Assembly (NCBI GenBank): GCA_964405335.1 | Contig: CAYONP010000061.1 | Location: 1-35,984 of the forward strand | Source of the DNA: CAYONP01 sp964405335 | GTDB taxonomy: Bacteria > Armatimonadota > UBA10988 | Direction: 5' to 3' | DNA: 35,984 bases | Shown: piece after piece, positions 8,342-16,694 of the stretch | Layout of the letters: every line of letters starts with the position of its first letter | Numbering within the stretch: the first letter of the stretch is position 1 | Notes under the pieces: model-generated | Database searches by the model: none | Told to the model about the DNA's origin: nothing | The model's input: the letters and a program-made list of their open reading frames with translations, nothing else | Program-made: the position numbers and the translations under genes

Positions 8342-8992
8342 ATGGGGAAGGACGGCTGGCTGGCCGCGCTTGCTGGTCTGCTGACGTGCATCCTGGCCGC
8401 GGTGTTCCATGTCGCCACGGCCTGCCCCGGGGCCGCCGACGCGACGCCGACCGAATTCGCCGGCTCGCTCTTCTGGTGCCGGCCGTCGGCGGCGGCGAGG
8501 GGCGTGCTCGACCTCGAACAGGGAACCTGGACGCCGCGCTTTGACGGCTACCCGTTCGACCAGGTCTTCGCCCGCGGGCCGGCGCCGCGGGTGGTCGTCG
8601 AGCCGCTGGGGCCGAGCCGCGGTGGCACGGTCGAGTTGGGCATCCGGCTGATCCGTTCGGGCCAGCCGAGTGAGCCGGTGCTGGTCGCCCTGGCGCTGCT
8701 CGACGGCCGGCGCGAGTCGGCGCCGCCGCCTGATCGCGCCCGGCCGGCGCTGTTCAATGGCGACGGCATCGTCCCCGCGGCGCCCTTTGCCCGGCAGGTC
8801 GAGTATCTGGCCTACCGGCCGGGCCAAGCCTTGCGCACCTGGCGCTTCCGTGTGCCGGCCTGGGTGACCCAGCTCGAGCTGGCGGTCACCCCGTTGGCCG
8901 AATCCCCGGTCCGGCCCGAGCCCGAGATTGACTACTGGCGTTCACCTGATATGCGCCAACTTGTGGAAAGGGCCACCACGCCGCCGTCGTAA
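8342..8992 (+). CDS. Secreted hypothetical protein
   Basis: A 216-residue protein starting at the ATG that follows AGGGAGAGG by 5 nt; upstream in-frame GTG and ATG codons at 8318 and 8321 lack a ribosome site. The N-terminus (GWLAALAGLLTCILAAVFHVATA) is a signal peptide or membrane anchor. The C at residue 29 follows V-A-T-A, a poor lipobox. The mature part is Pro- and Arg-rich with beta-strand-like blocks (VELGIRLIRSG, VLVALALLDG, TWRFRVPAW). I recognise no domain. It lies 51 nt upstream of the large lipoprotein gene in the same direction and is probably co-expressed with it. Confidence 0.7.
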   Translation: MGKDGWLAALAGLLTCILAAVFHVATACPGAADATPTEFAGSLFWCRPSAAARGVLDLEQGTWTPRFDGYPFDQVFARGPAPRVVVEPLGPSRGGTVELGIRLIRSGQPSEPVLVALALLDGRRESAPPPDRARPALFNGDGIVPAAPFARQVEYLAYRPGQALRTWRFRVPAWVTQLELAVTPLAESPVRPEPEIDYWRSPDMRQLVERATTPPS

Positions 8993-9043
8993 CCCCAGGT
9001 GACTCAGCCGCGGCGGTGGGTCGTCGCGGCACGGGGGGTTACC

Positions 9044-11443
9044 ATGCGCAGAGGACGGGTGGTCTCGTTGCTGCTCGCGGCCGCCTTGGCCGCGCTGACC
9101 TTTTCCTGTGGCGGAAGCGACGCCGGCGCAACGTTTGGCACCTACGATCCGCCCGACCTGGGCCTGACCGTGGTCACCCGCCAGGTGCAGGTGGAGCTGC
9201 CGGTCGGCCGTCAGCCGGTTGCCGGGTTGCGGGTGATGAACAGCCTCGGCCCGGTCGAGCTCGGCGCCGGCGGCCAGGCCGAGCTGCCGGCGTTCGACGG
9301 CGGGCCGCAACTGACCGCCGTGGTGACCGCGGCTGACAACGCCATGCTGCTCGGCTGGATCGACGACCAGCAGCAGGTACTCAGCGCGCGGACCACCGCC
9401 GAGGTGCTGTTCTACCGCCAGCTCGGCGGCTGGCTGGTGCCCCAGTCGCTGCAGCCCCGGCTGGTCGAGCTGATCCGCGAGGAGATCGATCTCGCCTCGG
9501 TCGAGGCGGCCATCGCCGCTGCCATGGCCGCCGATCCCGACGCGCTGGCCGACGGCGAGCCGGCGGTCTCGGCGGCGCTGGCACAGGTCACGCAGTCGCT
9601 GCTCGATGCGGCCGAGGCCCGCTCGCTGCTGATCGATCCATCGGAGTCGAAGTCGGGTCTCGAGGTGCTCCACACCACGGGCGTGCATCGGTTCCAGGTC
9701 AAGAACTGGTACCGCCGTCGCGCGCACGCCTGGCTGATGCGGGTCGAGTATGTGCCGGCCGGTGGCACGCTGCCGGTGGCGGCCTATGAGGAGATCGAGG
9801 ACTTCAGCATCCCTGCGGTGGTCGGTTCGCGCGATGTCCTGGCCACGGTAATGGACCTGATCACCGGCGTGATTCCGTGGGAGCCGGTCGAGCTGCCGGC
9901 GCGGACGCTGGAGCTCTATCCCGACGATGCCAAGTACACCCGGTACGAGCTGATGACCGTCGGCCCGGGCTACGGCGAGGGGGAGCTGGACCGCCTCACC
10001 GACGCCCAGCGCGACAAGCGCACGCAGCTGGTCCGCTATCAGTTCGTGGTCGACTTCGTGGTGCCGCTGGTGGCCAACGTGATGCTGCCCATCGGCGGCG
10101 AGAAGATCGACGACTACCTGGGCTGGATCAACGGCTCGGGCGTGGTGCAAGACCTGGTCAACATCCTCGGCTCCGAAGTGCCGAACCTCTGGTCCAACGT
10201 CGAGACCGGCGACACCGCGCAGGCGATCAAAGACGTGACCAAGGCGATCCTGACCAGCAACACCCTGCGGCTGGTCGCGTTCCAGAAGATCTGGGACGGC
10301 ATCTTCGAGGCCGACGGGCTCGTCCATGCCAACCAGTTCGGCGCGATCGCCGACATGGTGATGGCCGTCATGACCGCGGTCAACCTCGGCTTGACCGCCA
10401 TCGATAGCATCATCCAGACGGTCCACTGGGCCGAATCGAACGGCGCGGACTCGTGGGACCTGGTCGTCACCAGCGCCAATGTGCAGCTCAGCCCCGAGGA
10501 GAGCCACCTGCCGACCAACCGCGAGCAACGCCTGACCTGCACGCTGCCCAACAACCGGGCCGACGACGCGCCGACACTGGCCTATCACTTCGCCTGCACC
10601 GGCCGGGTGGGGATGATCTACAACGACCGCCACGCCACGCCGGCAACCAGCTTCGACAGCAGCCTGGCCTGGGTAAACTACCGGCCCAACGGCGACGCCG
10701 GCGACGATGACCGGGTGATCGTCACCGTCTCGCAGATCATCGCCGGCGAGAAGGTACCCGTCGGCCAGGCCGAGGCGACGGTCCACGTCAGCCACGTCTG
10801 GCTCGACCCGGCCGAACTGACCGTGGCGACCAACGACCGGCCGTCCATCGGCGTCTCGATCCAGAACGACCCCGGGCCGTACCAGATCGTCTGGCGGACC
10901 TCCAATGGTCGGCTGCAGCCAGATGGCGCCACCGGCTGGGCCACCCGCTGGGAAGGCAACGCGACCGTCGTGCACTATGGCCGCGGCACCGGCTTCGAGG
11001 GCGAGGCGCAAGTGACGGTCGAGGTCAGCCACGACGACGGCACGGAGCGCTATCCGCTCGGCGACGCGGTCTGCATCCTGACGCTCGAGGCGTTCCGGGT
11101 GCCGTGCGAGCTGAAGGGCTACGCGACAATCACCCCCGACGTGTTCGTCGGGGCGAGCTACGGCATCGAGTTCGACAAGGTGCCCGAGGCGAGCGGCTAC
11201 ACCATCATCGGCAGCGGTTTCCACGACCCGCTGTTCTACCAGGACGCCTATCGCAACAGCCTGCCGCCCCTGCGGGGTAGCGACCAGGATCTGGGCGGGC
11301 GGCTCTATGACGCGATGACCAGCGGCGGCGGGAGCTATGACCCGAACGCCACCGAGGCATCGTTGATCGCCGAGCACGCCTGGCGGTTCACCGGCGGCGA
11401 GTTCTGGGCCTACCCGCACTGGTTCTCCGGCCCGCCAATGTAG
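9044..11443 (+). CDS. Large lipoprotein with Ig-like segments, function unknown
   Basis: A 799-residue protein from the ATG at 9044, supported by the GGGGGG run 5-10 nt upstream; a longer form from a GTG at 8999 has no signal. The N-terminus MRRGRVVSLLLAAALAALTF is followed by S-C22-G-G-S, a probable lipoprotein cleavage site, so it should be envelope-anchored. Next come a beta-rich segment with GRQPVAGLRV (carboxypeptidase-regulatory-like), an Ala-rich helical segment, and a central helical region with GWINGSGVVQDLVNILG and IAQ/IKD-type repeats. The last 300 residues contain Ig-like strands (VHVSHVWLDPAELTV, GVSIQNDPGPYQIVWR). A palindromic repeat begins 3 bp after the stop. I cannot assign a function. 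Confidence 0.75.
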   Translation: MRRGRVVSLLLAAALAALTFSCGGSDAGATFGTYDPPDLGLTVVTRQVQVELPVGRQPVAGLRVMNSLGPVELGAGGQAELPAFDGGPQLTAVVTAADNAMLLGWIDDQQQVLSARTTAEVLFYRQLGGWLVPQSLQPRLVELIREEIDLASVEAAIAAAMAADPDALADGEPAVSAALAQVTQSLLDAAEARSLLIDPSESKSGLEVLHTTGVHRFQVKNWYRRRAHAWLMRVEYVPAGGTLPVAAYEEIEDFSIPAVVGSRDVLATVMDLITGVIPWEPVELPARTLELYPDDAKYTRYELMTVGPGYGEGELDRLTDAQRDKRTQLVRYQFVVDFVVPLVANVMLPIGGEKIDDYLGWINGSGVVQDLVNILGSEVPNLWSNVETGDTAQAIKDVTKAILTSNTLRLVAFQKIWDGIFEADGLVHANQFGAIADMVMAVMTAVNLGLTAIDSIIQTVHWAESNGADSWDLVVTSANVQLSPEESHLPTNREQRLTCTLPNNRADDAPTLAYHFACTGRVGMIYNDRHATPATSFDSSLAWVNYRPNGDAGDDDRVIVTVSQIIAGEKVPVGQAEATVHVSHVWLDPAELTVATNDRPSIGVSIQNDPGPYQIVWRTSNGRLQPDGATGWATRWEGNATVVHYGRGTGFEGEAQVTVEVSHDDGTERYPLGDAVCILTLEAFRVPCELKGYATITPDVFVGASYGIEFDKVPEASGYTIIGSGFHDPLFYQDAYRNSLPPLRGSDQDLGGRLYDAMTSGGGSYDPNATEASLIAEHAWRFTGGEFWAYPHWFSGPPM

Positions 11444-11445
11444 CC

Positions 11446-11670
11446 GGGGTCAGATCCCGGTATCGTGTAGGTAGTTACGGATCCGGCTTGGCTTCGTAAC
11501 CACCTGCTGCTTTGATGGACTTGGCCCCGCTGCCGGGGCGCGCCGTTGGCGGCGCCCCTACCGGGTGGTCATTGAGACCCGGTAGGGACACGCCAACGGC
11601 GTGTCCATCGATGACGTGATGCGGCCGGGCGCGCCGTTGGCGGCGCCCCTACCGGCCTGGACCTGACCCC
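11446..11670. repeat. GGGGTCAG palindromic element, copy B (225 bp, composite)
   Basis: Outer arms 11446-11457 (ggggtcagatcc) and 11659-11670 (ggacctgacccc) pair with one mismatch in 12. Inside, 11469-11479 and 11495-11505 pair with one mismatch in 11 around the same TTACG/CGTAA core seen in copy A. About 150 bp of other hairpin-forming sequence lies between that core and the right arm, so this copy has been enlarged by a nested repeat. It begins 3 bp after the stop codon of the lipoprotein gene. Confidence 0.8.
11536..11655. repeat. Nested hairpin repeat inside copy B
   Basis: An identical 29-bp sequence occurs at 11536-11564 and 11627-11655, each forming a ggggcgc/gcgcccc-type hairpin. Between them, in the opposite orientation, is a perfect 9-bp stem with a 3-nt loop (ggacacgcc-aac-ggcgtgtcc, 11586-11606). 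ccctaccggg (11556-11565) and cccggtaggg (11578-11587) are exact inverted partners. The head-to-head arrangement would fold into a large cruciform or RNA stem and could act as a strong terminator. Confidence 0.8.
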
Positions 11671-11675
11671 CGGAA

Positions 11676-11704
11676 TCGACCGGCCGGGCGGGGTGAGGTA
11701 GACT
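11676..11704 (+). promoter_or_regulatory. Candidate promoter for the URO-D-like gene
   Basis: TCGACC (11676-11681; 4 of 6 to consensus) and TAGACT (11699-11704) are exactly 17 bp apart, 17 nt before the ATG at 11722. The promoter begins 5 bp outside the right arm of repeat copy B. Confidence 0.42.
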
Positions 11705-11721
11705 CGGGTCGGAGTGACGCC

Positions 11722-12876
11722 ATGACACCCAGGGAGAGGTTGGAGACGGCGCTGGCGCACCGCGAGCCGGACCGCATTCCGTTCGATCTCGGCTCGCTGC
11801 CGTTCAGTGGCATCGCCAAGATCTCGTACCAGTACTATGTCCAGTGGGCCGGGCTCGATCTGCCCGAGCCGCCGCTGTTCGATGTCAAGCAGCAGTTGGC
11901 CCAGCCCGACGAGGCGTTCCTCCTCCGCCTGGGCGTCGACACCCGCGCGGTGCGGCGCGGTCGCTCGGGCAACAGCGAGGCGCCGACGGGCAGCGACGGG
12001 CAGTACGAGTTTTATCACGACGAGTGGCAGCTAGGCTGGCGGCGCCCGCTGTTCGAGGGTCTCTACTTCGACCTGTTCGATCACCCGCTCAAGCGCTGCG
12101 CCGACTTGGCCGAGGTCAAGCGCTTCGCCTGGCCCGACCCGACGGCGCCGGAGCGGTTCGAGGGCCTGCGCGAGGAGGCCGAGCGGCTCGCCGGCTCGGG
12201 CTGCGCGCTGATCCTCGGCGGGCTCTGCGCGGGCGTCTGGGAGATGTCGCTGTGGCTCCGCGGCTACGACCAGTTCCTGTGCGACATGGCCGCCGAGCCG
12301 GAGCTGGCCGAGTGGCTGATCGGCAAGATCGTCGACCTCAAGCTGGCCTATTGGGAGCAGGTGCTCGGCCGAGTCGGCGACCTGGTCAGCGTGGTCTACG
12401 AGGCGGATGACCTGGCGGCGCAGTCGGACCTGTTGGTCAGCCCGGAGATGTACCGGCGGTTGGTCAAACCGCAGCAGCGGCGGCTGTTCGATGGAATCCG
12501 GTCCTATGCTCCGCACGTCAAGATTCTCTATCACACCGACGGTGCGATCTGGGAGCTGATCCCGGACCTGCTCGAGCTGGGGATCGACATCCTCAACCCG
12601 ATCCAGGTCAACGCCGCCGGAATGGGCGACACCGCGGCGCTGAAGCGCGAGTTCGGCGCCGACCTGTGCTTCTGGGGCGGGGCCTGTGACAGCCAGGAGA
12701 CGCTGCCGCGCGGCAACCCGCGCCAGGTGCGCGAGGAGGTCAAGCGGCGCATCGGCGACCTGGCGCCCGGCGGCGGTTACGTTTTCGCCGGGATCCACAA
12801 CCTGCTCGCCGACGTGCCGCCGGCCAACCTCGACGCGCTCTGGTCGGCGTTCGCCGAAGAGGCGCGGTACGGGTAA
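11722..12876 (+). CDS. Uroporphyrinogen decarboxylase (URO-D) family protein, methyltransferase-like
   Basis: A 384-residue TIM-barrel protein. The opening MTPRERLETALAHREPDRIP is the standard start of URO-D-like proteins related to the corrinoid-dependent methyltransferases MtaA and CmuA. Other family blocks are SWLRGYDQ-like sequence, LYHTDGAIWELIP with H271, GIDILNPIQ, and W-G-G-A-C322-D-S-Q. H271 and C322 sit where zinc ligands occur in the methyltransferase branch. No haem-pathway neighbours are present, so methyl transfer from a methylated substrate is more likely than haem synthesis. A GGAG site and a plausible promoter precede it. The family call is strong; the methyl donor is unknown. 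Confidence 0.88.
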   Translation: MTPRERLETALAHREPDRIPFDLGSLPFSGIAKISYQYYVQWAGLDLPEPPLFDVKQQLAQPDEAFLLRLGVDTRAVRRGRSGNSEAPTGSDGQYEFYHDEWQLGWRRPLFEGLYFDLFDHPLKRCADLAEVKRFAWPDPTAPERFEGLREEAERLAGSGCALILGGLCAGVWEMSLWLRGYDQFLCDMAAEPELAEWLIGKIVDLKLAYWEQVLGRVGDLVSVVYEADDLAAQSDLLVSPEMYRRLVKPQQRRLFDGIRSYAPHVKILYHTDGAIWELIPDLLELGIDILNPIQVNAAGMGDTAALKREFGADLCFWGGACDSQETLPRGNPRQVREEVKRRIGDLAPGGGYVFAGIHNLLADVPPANLDALWSAFAEEARYG

Positions 12877-12913
12877 CGACACGCCGGCCCGGGTGCGGAG
12901 GAGCGGAGGCAAG

Positions 12914-15256
12914 ATGCGCAGGCTGTGGCTCTGCTTGGCGATGCTGGCGCTGCCGGCCGGCGCCGACACCTGGGCGCTGATTGTCGGGGTCGAGGAGTAT
13001 GAAGACGGCGAGATCACGCCGCTGCAATTCGCCGTCGCCGATGCCCGGGCGTTCGCCGAGCAGCTCGTCGCCGCCGGGCTCGATCAGCGCACGATTCGCC
13101 TGCTGACCAGCAACAGCCTCGAGCCGTCACTGCGCCCGACGCGCAACAACGTGCTCAACGCCATCGCCGCGATGGCCGACCGGGCCCAAGCCGACGACAC
13201 CTTCCTGTTCTTCTTTGCCGGCCACGGGCTGCAGCGGGGCGAGGGCCACCCGCCGCTGCTGCTCACCGTCGACACCAACCGCCGCCTGCCCGACCAGACC
13301 GCACTGGCGCTGCATGATCTCGAGCAGGCGCTGGCCATGCTGCCCTGCGGCCGGCTACTGCTGTTCATCGACGCCTGCCGCAACGACCCCGACTCGGGCC
13401 GGGCCGAGGGCGACAACACGCTGAGCGGTGACCTGGCGCGCAACCTCCGCCCGCGACGGACCGCCGGCGACCTGCGGCCGGAGCAGCAGTCGGCCTGCCT
13501 TTTCGCCTGCGACGTCGGTCAGCGCGCCTGGGAGATGGGCTCCGCCGGCCACGGCGCGTTCACCTTCTACCTGCTCGAAGCCCTCGCCGGCGCCGCCGCC
13601 GGCGAAAACGGGCTGATCACCGTCGGCGCCGCGGTCGATTATGTCACCCGCCGCCTGGCCGCCTGGTGCGTGCAGCGCGGCAAGCCGCTACAGGTGCCGC
13701 GCCTGGTCGGCGAGGCCGGCGGCTGGCCGCTGCTCCGCGCGCCCGAGCCGGCCGGCGTGCGGCTGGCGCTCGACAGCGATCCGCCCGGCGCGCAGGTCTA
13801 TCTCGACGCACGCGACACCGGACAGATCACGCCCTGCGAGGTGCTCATCCCGTTCGCCGGCGATGTGCGCACGCAGGCCGTCTGGCTCGAGTTCCGGCGG
13901 ATCGGCTACCGGGCCAAGCGGCTCGAGGTGACGGTCGACCGCCAGCGCGGCGCCGAGGTGCCGACGGTGGCGCTGCAGCGGGTGCAGCCGGTGGTCGAGG
14001 ACCCGCTCGACCCGATTGCCGTGCCGCTCAGCCTCGGCCCGCGGCGCGACGTGCCCGACCAGCTCCGCGACGAGGCAACGGTGCAGCGCCACCTGGCCGC
14101 CCTGGCCGGCGCGGTGCGGCAGTGGGCGGCGGGCAACGGGGGCCGGTTCCCGCCGAGTCTGAAGTGGCACGAGACGCTGGCCAACTGGCTGCCCGACGAC
14201 CTGCTCGAGCTGCTTCGCGGCGGGCGGCCGAGCTATGCCTACAGCGGCGCGCCGGCGGGCCTGCCGCTGACCACCGCCGATCCGCGCGCGACGGTGGTCT
14301 TCTTCGAGTCCGATGCCCCCGGCCCCGGCGCCGTGGCCCATCCGCTGCTGGCCAGCTACGACCGGCGCGGCGACCACGCCTTCTGGTCGGTTCGGCGCGA
14401 CCTGTCGGTCCAGCGCGAGCGGCTCACCGGGGTCGACCTGCAACGCAACCAACAGGCGGCCGAACCGCTTTGGTGGCTGCGCACGCTGGGCGAGGGGATC
14501 TGGCAGTTGGCCTTGCGCTCGGGCTATCCCGACCCGTCGCAGTGGACCGTGCGACTGGTCGAGGCGGGCCTCTGGCCGAGCGACCTGCCGGCCGTGGTCA
14601 AGTCCCACACCGTCTACTACAACGCTCGCCTGAAGGGACTCCGCCCGGCCGACCTCGGCTCGCTCGACGCGACGGTGATCGCCTGGATCGGTCGCGGCGC
14701 GCGAGCCGGGTTCGAGACCGCCGCCTCGCCGGCGGGCGTTGGCATCGAGGGCCGCGACGAGTATCTAGTGCTCACCGCCGGCGGCTGGACGCAGATCCTC
14801 ACCGGGGCGCAGTTGAGCGCCATGATGGCGGTCGACATGCCCGCGCCGCGCCAGCCCGAGCCGCCGTCGCTGTTCGCCCAGACGCAACGCAACCTCGAGC
14901 GCCTGCACACCGCGCTGCGCACGGTCACCATCGCGCTGACCCGGCTGCCGACCGGTGACCGCTGGCAAGACATGATCGAGGCGGAGCTCGAGGACGCCAC
15001 GGTGATGCATCTGCCCGAGCACCCCCACGCCTATGCGCTGAACCCCTGGCTGGCCGGCCGGCCGTGGCCCGGCGAGCCGCGGACGATCGTGCTCTATGAG
15101 AGCCGGCTCGGCACGCGCAACACCAGCGGCCAGGCCGAGTCGGCGGTGCCCGAGGTGGGCTGGCATTACGGCAAGGTGGCGGTGCTCTACGCCGACGGCG
15201 AGGTCGCCCTGCTCCCACCGGCCGAGGTCCGCGCCCTGATCGCCCGCGGCGGCTGA
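12914..15256 (+). CDS. Exported caspase-like (C14) protein with PEGA domain and three pseudopilin-like modules
   Basis: A 780-residue protein; GGAGG 4 nt before the ATG at 12914 sets the start, followed by a signal peptide (MRRLWLCLAMLALPAGA). Residues 19-270 are a caspase/metacaspase-like domain with the dyad in FFFAGH104G and FIDAC155RND, so protease activity is possible. A PEGA-like segment follows at about 285-345 (LDSDPPGAQVYLDARDTG). Residues about 385-500, 508-640 and 655-780 look like three diverged copies of the globular module of H-X9-DG pseudopilins, each with a W..L block, a Y-A/Y-Y..A/L block and a TVV/TVI strand. The last copy keeps H751-X9-D761-G762. No pilin helix is present. 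The caspase call is firm; the triple module is my reading of weak similarity. It converges on another H-X9-DG gene. Confidence 0.85.
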   Translation: MRRLWLCLAMLALPAGADTWALIVGVEEYEDGEITPLQFAVADARAFAEQLVAAGLDQRTIRLLTSNSLEPSLRPTRNNVLNAIAAMADRAQADDTFLFFFAGHGLQRGEGHPPLLLTVDTNRRLPDQTALALHDLEQALAMLPCGRLLLFIDACRNDPDSGRAEGDNTLSGDLARNLRPRRTAGDLRPEQQSACLFACDVGQRAWEMGSAGHGAFTFYLLEALAGAAAGENGLITVGAAVDYVTRRLAAWCVQRGKPLQVPRLVGEAGGWPLLRAPEPAGVRLALDSDPPGAQVYLDARDTGQITPCEVLIPFAGDVRTQAVWLEFRRIGYRAKRLEVTVDRQRGAEVPTVALQRVQPVVEDPLDPIAVPLSLGPRRDVPDQLRDEATVQRHLAALAGAVRQWAAGNGGRFPPSLKWHETLANWLPDDLLELLRGGRPSYAYSGAPAGLPLTTADPRATVVFFESDAPGPGAVAHPLLASYDRRGDHAFWSVRRDLSVQRERLTGVDLQRNQQAAEPLWWLRTLGEGIWQLALRSGYPDPSQWTVRLVEAGLWPSDLPAVVKSHTVYYNARLKGLRPADLGSLDATVIAWIGRGARAGFETAASPAGVGIEGRDEYLVLTAGGWTQILTGAQLSAMMAVDMPAPRQPEPPSLFAQTQRNLERLHTALRTVTIALTRLPTGDRWQDMIEAELEDATVMHLPEHPHAYALNPWLAGRPWPGEPRTIVLYESRLGTRNTSGQAESAVPEVGWHYGKVAVLYADGEVALLPPAEVRALIARGG

Positions 15257-15282
15257 GGCCCCGAGGCCACGCCACGCGCCCG

Positions 15283-15510
15283 GTAGCGGCGCATCGCAAT
15301 GCGCCGATGGGGTCTGGTGACGAGGTCGGCGGCCAGCCAGCGGTAGGCCATCCGCGGGCGCATTGCCATGCGCCCCTACGATTGTCATCTGACCGAGTAG
15401 CGGCGCATCGCAATGCGCCGATGGGGCCTGGTGACGAGGTCAGCCGCCAACCGCGGTGTGGCCATCCGCGGGCGCATTGCCATGCGCCCCTACGGATGTC
15501 ATCTGGCCGA
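15283..15510. repeat. Two tandem copies of a 114-bp hairpin unit
   Basis: Copies at 15283-15396 and 15397-15510 differ at scattered positions, mainly in the middle. Each holds two hairpins: ggcgcat-cgca-atgcgcc (15288-15305 in the first copy) and gggcgcat-tgcc-atgcgccc (15356-15375). Each unit begins with GTAG and its second hairpin ends in CTAC. The array fills the gap between the convergent caspase-like and H-X9-DG genes and could act as a bidirectional terminator. Confidence 0.88.
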
Positions 15511-15530
15511 TGTGTCGCGCGCCGACTCGC

Positions 15531-16685
15531 TCAGAACGCCGCGTCGAGCCGCTCGCGCAGCTCATCGGGCGTGAGTAGTTCGACGTGGCCGTCGCAGAAG
15601 CCGACCGCCAGTCGGCCGTTGTGCGGGCCCTCGTCGGGCACCTGTTCGCTGGTCGCCACCGGCAGCTCGGCCGCCTCGGGAGTCTCGAACAGCAGCACCG
15701 TCCGCGCCGGCTGCGCCACCTCGGCCAGGTTGAGGCCGACGATCGCCTCGTTGAGCGCATAGCCGACCGGCTGCTCGCCCCAGGCCGGGCTGCGCAGGAT
15801 GGCCGCGTTGCCAAAGTACGGCCGCAGCGCGACCTGCCAGTCATCACCGGGCAAGGTCTGGTCGTGGTCCTGGGCGAACATCATCACCGCCATGCTGAGC
15901 TGCTTGAGGTTGCTCTGCGACTGCGTGGTGACGGCCTCGACCCGCGCGGCGGCCAGGATCTGCGCCATCTCGTCGCCGATCGCGCCGCCGTCGAGCTGGC
16001 GGTAGCGCAACGTGCCGGTCAGCTCCATCGCGTCGGTGTCGACGGTGTAGAGCGTGCCGTTCTCGATGATCCGCAGCGTCGCCTCGTCGAGCTCGACCAC
16101 CGGTGTCGGCGACGGGCCGCTGAAGAAGCTCATGATCATCGCCTCTTCGCCATCGGCGCCGAGGTGTTGCATCAGTTTCAGCCGGTCGGACGGCGTCAGC
16201 GAGCCGGCGTGGAGCAGCAGCGGCAGGATCGCCTCGGGCCGCTCCTCGCCGTCCATCTCGCCGAGCAGCTCCTCGAGCAGGGCGGCCGAAGCCACGGCGC
16301 GGTAGGCGAGGGCGCCGACGCGTTCGCCGGTGGCGGTGTCGATCTTGAACACCACCCCGCCATCGACGATCAGGCGCAACGTGTCGCGGCGCAAGACCTG
16401 CGGCGGCGGCTCGGGCCCGCCGAGCAGCGACATGAACACCGCCTCCTCGTCGAACCCGCCGCCACCCATCATCTGCATCAGCAACATGCGCTCGAACGGC
16501 CCGAGCGCGCCGGCGCGGCCGAGCATGCCGAACATCATGCCCACCGCGGGCATGCCGCGCATGTCGGCGGCAGGCGGCCCCACATCGACGATCACACCCG
16601 GCGGCTCCGGCGGGGCTTCGTCCTGTGCCATAGCCGGGCCGGCGAGCAGCAGAGACAGCACGATACAGGCGATCGGTCGTGGCAT
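15531..16685 (-). CDS. Secreted H-X9-DG (pseudopilin-like) protein with internal duplication
   Basis: A 384-residue protein with signal peptide MPRPIACIVLSLLLAGPAMA (cleavage after AMA) instead of a prepilin leader. Residues 61-130 and 163-230 are an internal duplication sharing LMQ..G, EA..MS, GP.P.P, TLR.I, DT and L.YR. Residues 257-384 match the post-helix part of DUF1559 pseudopilins: SNLKQLSMAVMMFAQDHDQ, then W..AL, YALNEAI, ARTVLLFET, and H355-X9-D365-G366-HVELL. It is therefore a pilin-type globular domain on an ordinary secreted protein. AGGAGG (16691-16696) overlaps the stop codon of the upstream GH-FGE gene, 9 nt away, so the two are translationally linked. The function is unknown; an envelope binding role fits. 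Confidence 0.85.
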   Translation of the reverse strand: MPRPIACIVLSLLLAGPAMAQDEAPPEPPGVIVDVGPPAADMRGMPAVGMMFGMLGRAGALGPFERMLLMQMMGGGGFDEEAVFMSLLGGPEPPPQVLRRDTLRLIVDGGVVFKIDTATGERVGALAYRAVASAALLEELLGEMDGEERPEAILPLLLHAGSLTPSDRLKLMQHLGADGEEAMIMSFFSGPSPTPVVELDEATLRIIENGTLYTVDTDAMELTGTLRYRQLDGGAIGDEMAQILAAARVEAVTTQSQSNLKQLSMAVMMFAQDHDQTLPGDDWQVALRPYFGNAAILRSPAWGEQPVGYALNEAIVGLNLAEVAQPARTVLLFETPEAAELPVATSEQVPDEGPHNGRLAVGFCDGHVELLTPDELRERLDAAF

Positions 16686-16694
16686 CGCACCCTC

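Noticed and set aside
8942..11419. 825-codon reverse open frame opposite the large lipoprotein
   Set aside because: The forward frame has a lipoprotein signal and ribosome site; the reverse frame has none and its composition is that of a shadow frame.
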